A stretch of DNA of 64,000 bases, from IMG/VR virus record IMGVR_UViG_3300032268_001078, positions 115,716-179,715 of that record; one strand, 5' to 3'. This stretch comes from a virus. Under the pieces are notes generated by a model. That model was not told the origin of the DNA. It saw nothing but the letters and a program-made list of their open reading frames with translations, and did no database searches. How positions within the stretch are numbered: position 1 is the stretch's first letter; every line of letters begins with the position of its first letter. The translations under genes were made by a program, and so were the position numbers. Shown here in pieces: positions 27,224 to 35,550 of the stretch.

Positions 27224-27757
27224 TTATTGTGTTGGAGTTTCTTCACCTGCTGAAAAAGGATTACCTCCTTCTTCTTCTCCACTTAACGGTTCAGGAGATG
27301 AATTTGATATATTTTCGCTTGTATCACCAGATGGTTCATTTCCTAACGGAGATCCCATTGCTAATAGTCTTGCTATTGCATCTATTGCTCTTCCTCTTTC
27401 ACCAACATTTAAAAGATAGTATTTTTTACCACTTACTTTAGCCATCCAAGTTCTTCCCATGTATATCATATAGAAATACTGATTGTTATGTAGAATTATT
27501 TTAAATGTTGTAGGAATAGGAGCAATAATATATATTCCTGTTATGTATTCTAAAAAATTATCTGTTAATAATGTTTCTAGAGTTTCTTTTAGAGTAGGAT
27601 AATAATAAAGAATATATCCTATTGGATCATCTTCAAATGTTGGTGTTGGTAATATTTCATCTATTGTATTATCAAATGATTCTTCACCCTGATTCCGTTC
27701 TTGTTGGAATTTCTCAAATTCTTGAGCAAAAATCTTTTTGAATGTTTCTAAATTCAT
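27224..27757 (-). CDS. Hypothetical protein with acidic tail
   Basis: 177 residues. N-terminal 'MNLETFKKIFAQEFEKFQQ' helix, a central hydrophobic stretch 'IGYILYYYPTLKETLETLL...EYITGIYIIAPIPTTFKIIL' and a last 40 residues rich in Pro, Ser, Glu and Gly. No catalytic motif. Could be membrane-associated or a packing protein. Starts and stops meet the neighbours' with one shared base. Confidence 0.65.
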   Translation of the reverse strand: MNLETFKKIFAQEFEKFQQERNQGEESFDNTIDEILPTPTFEDDPIGYILYYYPTLKETLETLLTDNFLEYITGIYIIAPIPTTFKIILHNNQYFYMIYMGRTWMAKVSGKKYYLLNVGERGRAIDAIARLLAMGSPLGNEPSGDTSENISNSSPEPLSGEEEGGNPFSAGEETPTQ

Positions 27758-28227
27758 TAGTATCCTGGATCTTCTTGACCGCCTGTAATAATATTTTTAG
27801 GATTTTTGTTTATTTTTTGATTATTAACTTCTTCACCATAAAGATAACCATAAACTGATTGTAAATAGTCTTCAGCTTTAGTTAATTTAGCTTGAACCCA
27901 TGCATCTAATTGTTCTTCTTGATCAATCATGTCACATAACCCTGTAGATAATCGTTTAATATTAGAAAGTTGACTGTAAGCCATATCAGCTTCATCATCT
28001 TTTTGCATCCAATCGTCTTCATATAATTTTTCTTCTAAATCAGTAGCATCATGGTGCATTTTAACAGGTTGTTCATCCATGTTTTTAGCAATAGCCATCC
28101 CACGTTTTTTTTCATACGGTGATATTATATCATCCTTGTTTAAGTCTGATTTTTGTCTATTGAATGGAACTGCTTCATTCATTGCTTGTTTTAAGCGCCA
28201 TTCGTGTATATCAAAATTATCCTTCAT
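27757..28227 (-). CDS. Hypothetical protein with MKDNFDI-type tag
   Basis: 156 residues. Begins 'MKDNFDIHEWRLKQAMNEAVPF': the first seven residues are nearly those of the proteins starting at 55222 (MRDNFDLHKW) and 57937 (MKNNFDIKKF), and a NE|A site follows at the same distance. The body is charged helix with 'DDWMQKDDEADMAY'. No domain recognised. Shared tag suggests it follows the same route as the other two proteins, possibly packaging with cleavage by the prohead protease. Confidence 0.7.
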   Translation of the reverse strand: MKDNFDIHEWRLKQAMNEAVPFNRQKSDLNKDDIISPYEKKRGMAIAKNMDEQPVKMHHDATDLEEKLYEDDWMQKDDEADMAYSQLSNIKRLSTGLCDMIDQEEQLDAWVQAKLTKAEDYLQSVYGYLYGEEVNNQKINKNPKNIITGGQEDPGY

Positions 28228-28858
28228 TTGCGAATTCTGTTAAAGAGTTATGTAATTTTACTTTTGTGAATTGGTGAGATATTTTTTCTACTGCTTGTTT
28301 TAGTTTTTCTTTACTGTATTTTGAGTTTTTATCTAATGGGAATTCGATATTAACTGCGTCTTTAGAGTAATAAACCAAAGGTAGTTTTTGTTTTTTCAAT
28401 GTATTTAATGCTTTATCACGTAATTGTTCAGTATCAAATACTAAACCTATATTTAACTCAGCTTCTGTTGATTTTGTTTTATCTTTTTTTTCGTCTTTTT
28501 CAAAAATACCAGCTAATTCTTGCATTCTTTTAATTTCATTTGCTGAACCAGCAGGTAAACCTTCACCAGATGCGCGACCGGGTTGGCTATTATTATAATT
28601 ATTCCAAACTGAATCAATACTCATCTCAAAATCTTCTTCAGGCCCCAGATCAAATTCTTCTGGTTCTATTAAACCAATATGAAATTTTTCTAAGTATGGT
28701 TCTACTTGTCCACTTGCCATAAATTCAGTTACTTCATCTGCATCTCCATCAAAATACTGAACTAAGTCCTCATAAAGATTATCAAAATCCTCATCAGTCC
28801 ATTTCATGATAATATTCTTATCACGATATTTGAAGAATATTCTGTCTAAATCGTTCAT
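28217..28858 (-). CDS. Hypothetical protein with RMQxLAGI motif
   Basis: 213 residues. N-terminal acidic helical half, a central linker with 'KRMQELAGIFE' (111-120), then a C-terminal alpha/beta domain (about 135-205: 'LNIGLVFDTEQLRDKALNTL...VNIEFPLD') and 'SLTEFANEG'. The RMQxLAGI motif recurs at the C-termini of the scaffold protein and the 52704-54041 protein. ends in SLTE. Function unknown; likely virion-associated. Confidence 0.7.
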   Translation of the reverse strand: MNDLDRIFFKYRDKNIIMKWTDEDFDNLYEDLVQYFDGDADEVTEFMASGQVEPYLEKFHIGLIEPEEFDLGPEEDFEMSIDSVWNNYNNSQPGRASGEGLPAGSANEIKRMQELAGIFEKDEKKDKTKSTEAELNIGLVFDTEQLRDKALNTLKKQKLPLVYYSKDAVNIEFPLDKNSKYSKEKLKQAVEKISHQFTKVKLHNSLTEFANEG

Positions 28859-28860
28859 AA

Positions 28861-29226
28861 TTACTTATTTGTATCAATAAGTTTAGTAACGTCTTGATAG
28901 ATTTTTCTCATATTATTATGCATTTTTTCAATTTCTTTTAACATGTCATCATGAGTTTCAGGAGTCATACTTTCATATGTTGATTTTACTTGACTATGCA
29001 TTTCTTCAAGTTCACTAAGCATAGCATTATGTTGAATTCCAATTTCATAAGCTTTAGCAATTTCTTCTAATTCAGCTTTTGCTAATTTTCCATCATATTC
29101 ATATAAACCTTTAAAGTATTCTTTAATTTGTTTACGATTACAGCCTACTTTAGCACCTTTTTTACCGTCTTTCTTTTTGTAAATGCATTTAGCATCATCG
29201 CCTGTACCAGTAATATATTTTCCCAT
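28861..29226 (-). CDS. Hypothetical helical protein with two-Cys N-terminus
   Basis: 121 residues. Opens 'MGKYITGTGDDAKCIYKKKDGKK' then 'VGCNRKQIKEYFKGLY', with Cys at 14 and 29, a small pattern resembling the basic Cys motifs of the 55219-55846 proteins. The rest is a coiled-coil-like helix (LEEIAKAYEIG...LEEMHSQVKSTYES...IEKMHNNMRKIYQ). Not recognised. Late-type motif 29241-29248 upstream. Confidence 0.65.
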   Translation of the reverse strand: MGKYITGTGDDAKCIYKKKDGKKGAKVGCNRKQIKEYFKGLYEYDGKLAKAELEEIAKAYEIGIQHNAMLSELEEMHSQVKSTYESMTPETHDDMLKEIEKMHNNMRKIYQDVTKLIDTNK

Positions 29227-29247
29227 AATTATTATTTGTAATAAATA

Positions 29248-29826
29248 TTATTGTATTTTTTCTTTCTGTAATTTAATCCAATCTTTTACTTCTTTAACAT
29301 GTTCTGGTGTTAAACTATTTCCAGTCCATTCATTTACTTCACCGTCTTCAGTTAAAGTTTTACTAAATCCTAATTTAATAAAATCATCAAATTCCATTTC
29401 TATATTATTTAACATTTGATTTAAATTATTAGTATGTAAGTTTTTAGCATATTCTTCAAATTTACCTTCTAACTTTAAATTACTTTCCATTTTAGCAATA
29501 CATGTAGGACATTTATGTAGTAAATTATACATGTATTTTACATAATCACTTTTGTGATTTAATAGTCCATTACATTCAGGACAAGTAAGAGGCATATTAA
29601 ATTGTTTTTTAAACTTACTTAATTTAGGAATACTTCTTTTAATACCATTTTTAATAGTCCAAGTTTTACCTTGTTCTTCCCATGTGTCTCCTTCTTTTCT
29701 TTGAATATTATTTTCATAACCTATTTGACTTTGTGTTTTATCGCCATGTTTTTTCATAACAATATTTCGCATTCTTTGTACTTCACGCTCAGTAAACTGG
29801 CGATTTAGTAATGTTTCTTTATTCAT
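29248..29826 (-). CDS. Zinc-ribbon-containing hypothetical protein
   Basis: 192 residues. 'LTCPECNGLL...HKCPTCIAKM' gives a CxxC...CxxC zinc ribbon near residues 78-113. N-terminal 'FTEREVQRMRNIVMKK' basic helix; C-terminal 'LTPEHVKEVKDWIKLQKEKIQ'. 'KTLTEDGEVNEW' holds LTE and VNE sites. Its ATG overlaps the previous gene's TGA (ATGA), so it is translationally coupled to the large fusion protein. Unknown function, possibly nucleic-acid binding. Confidence 0.7.
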   Translation of the reverse strand: MNKETLLNRQFTEREVQRMRNIVMKKHGDKTQSQIGYENNIQRKEGDTWEEQGKTWTIKNGIKRSIPKLSKFKKQFNMPLTCPECNGLLNHKSDYVKYMYNLLHKCPTCIAKMESNLKLEGKFEEYAKNLHTNNLNQMLNNIEMEFDDFIKLGFSKTLTEDGEVNEWTGNSLTPEHVKEVKDWIKLQKEKIQ

Positions 29827-32252
29827 AACTCGTATTTGTGTAATTTTTCTATTGATTCTTTTGAATTTTCTGGGTTGTTTTTTATTCCTATCCCACCAGC
29901 TTGAGTAAATTCTGTTGTGTTTTTACTCATATCATCTATTAAGATATAACCTTCTTTAGCTTCTGTGTGTTTATCTTTTGCTTGTTTAAATACTCTGCGA
30001 TTTTGTGGAATAGATGTATGTTTATTTAACCATTCATTTTTACCTTTTTTAGCGTCTCCATTAGGATCTAAACCAGGACTTGATAATACCCAAACTTCAA
30101 TACCATTTTTAGGAGCCATTTTCATAACATAATTATAAAGTTCTTTTCCTCCAGGATTCCAATTCATTCCTGACCAGTATGTATCTGTTCCTTTGTTAAT
30201 TATATCCCAAGCTTTTTTAGCGCCATATTTTCCAATGTATTCTTTAAAATCTAATTTTTCGTCATTGTATTTTTTAAACTGCTCGTCAAAATCAGCTAAT
30301 ACTCCATCTAAATCAAAGTAAATTCTTGTAATTTTTGGATTTTTTTTTTCATTTAATTTAGGAGTATTGTCATGTCCACATTTATGACACACATACATAT
30401 CTTTTCCTCCATCTTTCTTTTTCCAAGTCCAACCACAATTATCACAAGTTATAGTTTTTTTTGTTTCAGATTCGTTTAACACACCAATTTTATAAATGTC
30501 TGGGTTTTGTTTGCCATAGTCTCTCATAATAATACCAGCAATACTATTAGCATCATTTTCATGGTCACTGCCTGTTTCACCACTATTTGGTTTAAGTAAA
30601 CCTATTTCATTTTGTTTAGCATGAACTAATTCATGAGCTAATGTTCTATAAATGTCAACAATATTCCTATTAGAAGGATTAATGAGTATATGATGATCAA
30701 AGGGAACATAAGCCCCAAAGCTAGGTTGTTCCTCTCCGAATTCGTATCGGATTTCCAACGTTGGCGGGTTTTGAATTTGGAGTTCTTGACAGGCATAAGA
30801 CATAAAATTATTTAAAAGTGATTGGATATTATCTTGAGATGATTCATTCAATGAAATTGTTTTATCAATCAACTCATTTTTTAAATCATTCAATTTATCT
30901 AAATAACCTGTGTTTCTTAAATCTTTAAATGCTAAATTTTCAACTGAGTATTCTCCGTTTTTATCTAATCCAGCTTGTCTAAAATTCTTTAAACGTTCTT
31001 GTATTGTTTTTATTTGTTCTATTGATTTTTCAGGATTTTTATTTCCTGTTTTTAATAATTGATTTATTTTTTCTTTAAAAGGACGAGATTTTTTCTTAAT
31101 ATTTCCATCAGGAATATTTATAGCTTCATATTCTGGTTTCTTTTCCCATTTATCATTTAATACTGAATAAACTCCTGTAGATGTGTGTTTTTCATTTAGG
31201 TTTTGAACATAAATTTCTATAGGTTGTTTACCTAGTTTTGGATCATGAGCATTATTCCAATTATTTTTTGCTGAGTCAAACCATTTCTTTACCATTTCTG
31301 GGTTGGGAAATTTATTAAAATCAATAACAATGTGTAAATCTATATCAGATAAATTAGAATAATTGTAATTAGCAGATGAACCTGTTAATACAACATCATC
31401 AAATGGTTCAGGAATATCTAAACCATCCCAAAACATTGTAGCAATTTTTAATAATAATTCTTTAACTTGTGGGTCTAATTTGTCACCATCAAATAACATA
31501 GGATTAAGTTGGTTATTATTTTTATATTCTTCTAACCAAACCCAATTTTTTTCTTTATTATAGTTATTATCCTCTTGTAATGATTTAGGATTAATTGGAT
31601 TTATTTTTAGAATTTTTAAAAAATCATCAAATAATCCTTTATTAATAAGAGATTCAGGCATTAATGCTTTTAAATAATCATATGTGTTGTTATAATCATT
31701 TAAAGCTATTGTATATTCTTTAGTTCCTTTTTGTTGTTTACGTAGTTTATTAAAAGTTTCTTTTAATTTACTTATTGTTCCAACAAATTCAGCTTCACCA
31801 ACGTCTTCTCCATCTTTATCAGTAAAATGATCATTTATAACTTGACTATAAACACGATCACTAAATTTTTCTTGTAGTTTATTTACATACCCATTAGTTG
31901 TTTCTTCTTGAGATCCAGCAACATATGCTTCATTTTCTAAATTAGCAAAAAAGCTAAATAAGTCTTTAATAGGAGATGCATTTTTAGCAATAGCAATTTT
32001 TACCTTTGGATTTGGATTAGATTCTAAATATAAATCCCAAATAGCTTTACTTTGTTGTGGAGTAACATTGTTTTTAGTATCGTTTCCTATTAAAACAATA
32101 ACTTGATTTATATAGTTTTTTCCAGCTAATGATTCAACAGCATTAAAATGTCCTTTATTAGGTGGTTTAAAAGCCCCTGGATAATAACATGATAAAGGAG
32201 GATTTGCTATTTGTTCTCCTATTTGTTTCCCTATTTGTTCTATATTTACCAT
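29823..32252 (-). CDS. Multidomain fusion: adenylyltransferase-like, MNT nucleotidyltransferase, metalloprotease, zinc ribbon, HAD phosphatase
   Basis: 809 residues with at least five domains. 1-165: nucleotidyltransferase with 'PGAFKPPNKGHFNA' (25-38), the (T/N)xGH motif of NMN/pantetheine-phosphate adenylyltransferases. 285-355: pol-beta-type 'LTGSSANYNYSNLSDIDLHIVID' (289-310; GS..D.D). 475-580: zinc metalloprotease 'LAHELVHAKQ' (HExxH at 540-544). 603-627: Cys4 zinc ribbon (CDNC, CHKC). 640-809: HAD phosphatase 'FDLDGVLADF' (646-655), 'LSSP' and 'LIDDMSKN', like 5'-nucleotidases. (L/I)xE sites sit at the joins: LQE 225-227, LNE 468-470, LNE 592-594, LNE 633-635. It may be a polyprotein cut by the prohead protease (inference). 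Confidence 0.85.
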   Translation of the reverse strand: MVNIEQIGKQIGEQIANPPLSCYYPGAFKPPNKGHFNAVESLAGKNYINQVIVLIGNDTKNNVTPQQSKAIWDLYLESNPNPKVKIAIAKNASPIKDLFSFFANLENEAYVAGSQEETTNGYVNKLQEKFSDRVYSQVINDHFTDKDGEDVGEAEFVGTISKLKETFNKLRKQQKGTKEYTIALNDYNNTYDYLKALMPESLINKGLFDDFLKILKINPINPKSLQEDNNYNKEKNWVWLEEYKNNNQLNPMLFDGDKLDPQVKELLLKIATMFWDGLDIPEPFDDVVLTGSSANYNYSNLSDIDLHIVIDFNKFPNPEMVKKWFDSAKNNWNNAHDPKLGKQPIEIYVQNLNEKHTSTGVYSVLNDKWEKKPEYEAINIPDGNIKKKSRPFKEKINQLLKTGNKNPEKSIEQIKTIQERLKNFRQAGLDKNGEYSVENLAFKDLRNTGYLDKLNDLKNELIDKTISLNESSQDNIQSLLNNFMSYACQELQIQNPPTLEIRYEFGEEQPSFGAYVPFDHHILINPSNRNIVDIYRTLAHELVHAKQNEIGLLKPNSGETGSDHENDANSIAGIIMRDYGKQNPDIYKIGVLNESETKKTITCDNCGWTWKKKDGGKDMYVCHKCGHDNTPKLNEKKNPKITRIYFDLDGVLADFDEQFKKYNDEKLDFKEYIGKYGAKKAWDIINKGTDTYWSGMNWNPGGKELYNYVMKMAPKNGIEVWVLSSPGLDPNGDAKKGKNEWLNKHTSIPQNRRVFKQAKDKHTEAKEGYILIDDMSKNTTEFTQAGGIGIKNNPENSKESIEKLHKYEL

Positions 32253-32269
32253 TACTCAATTAATAAATA

Positions 32270-33049
32270 TTACTCTAATTTAGTTGTTATAGGTAATGTT
32301 TCAAATAATGGTTTATTATTTGGATTTTCAAGAGAAAATATTTCATAAATATTCTTAAACATTTGAAAATAATTATCAATTGATTTATCTGGTTCAACTA
32401 TTTCCCAACCTTCTCCTTGTAATTTACCATCTTTTGCTTTTCTTTTTGATGATTTTAACCACAATAATCCTACTTTTTCAATTTTATTTTCACTTATTTC
32501 ATTCCAAGCTTTAGCATATGCTGATAATTGTAAATTATATGAAGTATGTAATGAATTTGATGTTTTAATGTCTAAAATCCATAATTTATCTTGAATTTTA
32601 ACAATCAAATCACACGTTCCTGCATATTTGTGTTCATGAGATAATAAATGAATTTCACTAGCTACTAGTTCTGGTTTATGAGTATTCCAAAAATCACTAA
32701 ATTTTAAAATCATTTTCCATACATCTAAACTGTATTTTGCTGTTCCATTTTCATCCATCCATTTTAATTCTTCACCTTGTAAGAAATTTTCAATAGCATT
32801 GTGAACAGCTGTTCCTTCTTCACTTGCTTTTCTAACAATAATATCACTATTGTGTGAAACATCTTTTAACCAATTTTCAAAAAATTTATTTTTTGGATAA
32901 AAATTTAATATAGATGTTACAGATGGATAAAATTCTCCAGTTTCTGTTTTATAAAATCTACTATCTAAAAAATTTATTTGTTCTCCTTGATGTTCTACTA
33001 TACGTTTTAAATAAGGATGTTTGTAAATATTATCGTTTTTTTGTATCAT
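32270..33049 (-). CDS. PD-(D/E)XK nuclease, RecB/Cas4-like
   Basis: 259 residues. 'FYPSVTSILNFYPK' N-terminus, 'EEGTAVHNAIENFLQGE' (the G-x-x-H helix of RecB-family nucleases), then the catalytic series 'YAGTCDLIVKIQDKLWILDIKTSN' (D...D-x-K) and 'YNLQLSAYAKAW' (QxxxY). This is a RecB/PDDEXK_1-type exonuclease. Usually acts in DNA recombination or repair. Four-base ATGA overlap with the primase gene upstream, so the two are likely co-translated. Confidence 0.88.
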   Translation of the reverse strand: MIQKNDNIYKHPYLKRIVEHQGEQINFLDSRFYKTETGEFYPSVTSILNFYPKNKFFENWLKDVSHNSDIIVRKASEEGTAVHNAIENFLQGEELKWMDENGTAKYSLDVWKMILKFSDFWNTHKPELVASEIHLLSHEHKYAGTCDLIVKIQDKLWILDIKTSNSLHTSYNLQLSAYAKAWNEISENKIEKVGLLWLKSSKRKAKDGKLQGEGWEIVEPDKSIDNYFQMFKNIYEIFSLENPNNKPLFETLPITTKLE

Positions 33050-33972
33050 AAATTTATTTTTCTAAGCATTAATTCACTAAGTGTTAGTGGGTATGCATTA
33101 TGTAATTTTTCTGTAAATTGTTCAAATCCCATTTCACTAGGATCTTTATCTTCCATATCAACCATATACACTTCTTTACCATAACTTAATAAAGTTTGCG
33201 CGTGATTTAATGCAGCCTTTTGAGCATCACAATCTAATGCAATATATATTGTTTTTACACTAGACTCAACGAGTTTTTTCATTAATGCAGTAGAAAGTGT
33301 CTTACCAAAGATAGGAATAGAATTGCGACGAACAGCAATGGCGTCAAACGATCCCTCAACAAGTATAATTGGCATCTCCCAATTGATGAGTGCCTCAAAA
33401 CCAATAATATCGTTTTTGTTGCATTTTGGTGTATCATATTTTCTAGACTTATTCGGATCCATAGTGCGACTGACAAAATAGTTGACACTGTAAGAACTGT
33501 TATAAGAAGGAATAATAATACTATTAGCATATTGTCCAGTAGTTGCATATCCTATATTATATTTTATAATTTCTGTTTCTGTTATTCCACGTTTTTTTAA
33601 GTATGTTTTAGCTCTTCTTGCTTCTAAACTTGTATCGGCAATAAGATGAATAAATTCTTTAGGTAATTCTACTTGATTGTAGTCTTTTACCAAATCTTGT
33701 TTAGGAGAAACACCTAAAATTGAACGAAGTTCAAATACTTTTTCTCTAGGTGCTTTTATTTTCCTAAATAAATTTGGAAGTTGTAAACCTTTTACATTAC
33801 AAACCCAACAAGCAAATGGATTTTCTCCTTTAGTATTGGTTTGAAGTTGAATTTCTAATTTTGGTTTATGATGATTACACAACGGACAATGAAATGCATA
33901 ATTTCCTCTTGCTGTTTTTTTACTTTTTCCTAAAACACCTTCTAAACAATTTAATAATAGAATATTATCCAT
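33046..33972 (-). CDS. DNA primase, gp61/DnaG-like
   Basis: 308 residues. N-terminal zinc finger 'FHCPLCNHHKP...FACWVCNVKG' (Cys29, 32, 55, 58), then a helical domain 'YLKKRGITETEIIKYNIGYAT' and a TOPRIM catalytic core 'PIILVEGSFDAIAVRR' plus 'IYIALDCDAQKAAL' and a Lys/Asp-rich end. Makes RNA primers for lagging-strand synthesis. The matching helicase (gp41) is not seen in the window. A 'TTTATTATATTA' motif is just upstream (33975-33993). Confidence 0.9.
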   Translation of the reverse strand: MDNILLLNCLEGVLGKSKKTARGNYAFHCPLCNHHKPKLEIQLQTNTKGENPFACWVCNVKGLQLPNLFRKIKAPREKVFELRSILGVSPKQDLVKDYNQVELPKEFIHLIADTSLEARRAKTYLKKRGITETEIIKYNIGYATTGQYANSIIIPSYNSSYSVNYFVSRTMDPNKSRKYDTPKCNKNDIIGFEALINWEMPIILVEGSFDAIAVRRNSIPIFGKTLSTALMKKLVESSVKTIYIALDCDAQKAALNHAQTLLSYGKEVYMVDMEDKDPSEMGFEQFTEKLHNAYPLTLSELMLRKINL

Positions 33973-33990
33973 TATTAATAATATAATAAA

Positions 33991-34446
33991 TTAACTTGGA
34001 AGAACCAAATCTTTTCTAAAAAAATGTCCAGAAATATTATCATTAAAACTAAGTGGATCTTCTAAAACATTGTATTTAAATAAATACTTCAATTCAGTGT
34101 ATGTTTGAATTTTCTTATTGGGGCAAATCGCTAAAATTTCTCTTTTAAAGTTGTTTTTACCTTCTGCTTTAACATAAGTTAAGAATTCTTTACTAGAACC
34201 CCAATAGTCTTTCCAAGTACTTTCTTTAGTAACAATTTTAGTTGATGGTTTTCTACCTCTTCCAGTTTGTTCTAATAATTCTTTTTTACCAAGTTTTTGT
34301 TTGGTATTATTAAATAAAATCTTTTTTCCAATATAATATCGATTTGATGTCTTATGTGTAATTTTATACACGAAACCAAACGAATCTTGAGGAAAATCGT
34401 CAACTGTATTGTAACATTTTAGTTCATTTTTAAATTCGTACCACAT
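33991..34446 (-). CDS. GIY-YIG-like nuclease
   Basis: 151 residues from ATG 34446 (MWYEFKNELKCYN); an earlier TTG two codons upstream is less likely because the ATG shares a base with the previous stop (TAATG). 'GFVYKITHKTSNRYYIGKKIL' carries the GIY-YIG pattern (VYK...YYIGK), followed by a basic loop and 'STWKDYWGSSKEF'. Probably a small phage endonuclease; it may act in recombination or as a mobile gene. Confidence 0.75.
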   Translation of the reverse strand: MWYEFKNELKCYNTVDDFPQDSFGFVYKITHKTSNRYYIGKKILFNNTKQKLGKKELLEQTGRGRKPSTKIVTKESTWKDYWGSSKEFLTYVKAEGKNNFKREILAICPNKKIQTYTELKYLFKYNVLEDPLSFNDNISGHFFRKDLVLPS

Positions 34447-34844
34447 TACCAATCCATTTTAATTATAAAAGTCATATCTGTATTATTTGATAAAGGAACA
34501 GGTTGAGCCATTTTAGCTATTGCTAAAAGTTGATTTGAATCATTGTATAAACCTATTACTGATATGTATGGACTAAAATCTGATCCAGTAGCAAAGTTTT
34601 TTATTTGTGTGTCTGGTTGAGTATAGTAACTACTTGTATATGGTGTTGGAAGTACACTACCTGTAACCCAATCAGATCCAGATAAATACACATAACCTGT
34701 TGATCCTGTAGTTAAAGTTGGATTGTAACTTGTGTTAAATTCATAGTCTTTAACAACACATTTTATAGTTTGTTCATAAACAGGATAAGTGTTATTTATC
34801 TGTAAATTATATATACTGCTGGTATTTACTGTGAATAATGCCAT
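34446..34844 (-). CDS. Structural protein with shared C-terminal domain
   Basis: 132 residues, Thr/Ser/Tyr-rich. C-terminal 'ISVIGLYNDSNQLLAIAKMAQPVPL...FIIKMDW' is clearly homologous to the end of the 35551-36576 product 'ITTVGLYNDNNELLAVAKLSKPL...VRIKLDY'. Such domains are typical of tail or baseplate proteins. Likely a tail component; precise role unknown. Confidence 0.7.
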   Translation of the reverse strand: MALFTVNTSSIYNLQINNTYPVYEQTIKCVVKDYEFNTSYNPTLTTGSTGYVYLSGSDWVTGSVLPTPYTSSYYTQPDTQIKNFATGSDFSPYISVIGLYNDSNQLLAIAKMAQPVPLSNNTDMTFIIKMDW

Positions 34845-34845
34845 A

Positions 34846-35541
34846 TTAACTACATACGTAATAACCTTGATTGTTTTGTGGTGTTACATCAGGAGTGTAA
34901 AAATCAGGAACAAAGTAAGATGTTGTACAAATATTTGCTGTTATCAATGTAATAGGAATAATAGTTAATGTAGCTAAACCTTGTTCATACCATACATTCC
35001 CAACATAACTTGATTGACTCAATATTGTATTATTTACAGAACTAGAAATATTATTTCCTGACCATCTTAAATTGTATTCTCCATCATCATAAATTACACC
35101 TCCACTAACTTCTAATCTAATACTACCTGGTTGGATTTTTTCATAATAAATATTTTTAGGAATGTTTAATGTTAAAATATAATTTCCTGTGTCTGTAGGA
35201 AAGTATTTTTCTGTTGTAGTTCCATTTCCTAGTCTTTGTAAAGCGTTATAATCAATATTTTGTTTTAAAGTACTATTTAAATTATTAGTTTGAAAATAAG
35301 AAGAAGTACTATGAGACTCAGTAGGATAAAATTCAGGATAATAGTTACTTAATACAGATTGATAAAGTAAATTTTCAGTTGTGTATTGATTTTTAGGAAT
35401 ACTTCCTGCTTTTTCTCCTATATTAAATTTTATATTATAAGAATTAAATGAAGCAGATACAATATCATAATGTTTATTTGCTTCATAAGGAGAAACAAAA
35501 ACATCACTTACATCAAATCTTTTATTAAAAGTATCTGCCAT
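34846..35541 (-). CDS. Hypothetical tail/baseplate structural protein
   Basis: 231 residues. Begins 'MADTFNKRFDVSDVFVSPYEANKHY', rich in Asn, Ser, Thr and Tyr, beta-rich, with 'KIQPGSIRLEVSGGVIYDDGEYNLRWSG'. A similar 'GSLTLKLKNG' stretch in the 35551-36576 product suggests related domains. Tight spacing within a run of structural genes. No function recognised beyond this context. Confidence 0.68.
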   Translation of the reverse strand: MADTFNKRFDVSDVFVSPYEANKHYDIVSASFNSYNIKFNIGEKAGSIPKNQYTTENLLYQSVLSNYYPEFYPTESHSTSSYFQTNNLNSTLKQNIDYNALQRLGNGTTTEKYFPTDTGNYILTLNIPKNIYYEKIQPGSIRLEVSGGVIYDDGEYNLRWSGNNISSSVNNTILSQSSYVGNVWYEQGLATLTIIPITLITANICTTSYFVPDFYTPDVTPQNNQGYYVCS

Positions 35542-35550
35542 GCCATTTTA

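Noticed and set aside
28217-28858. 'LGPEEDFEMSI' as an additional FELGDEDLELAK module
   Set aside because: Similarity is only a short acidic string and lacks the AKGL end and the preceding (L/I)xE.
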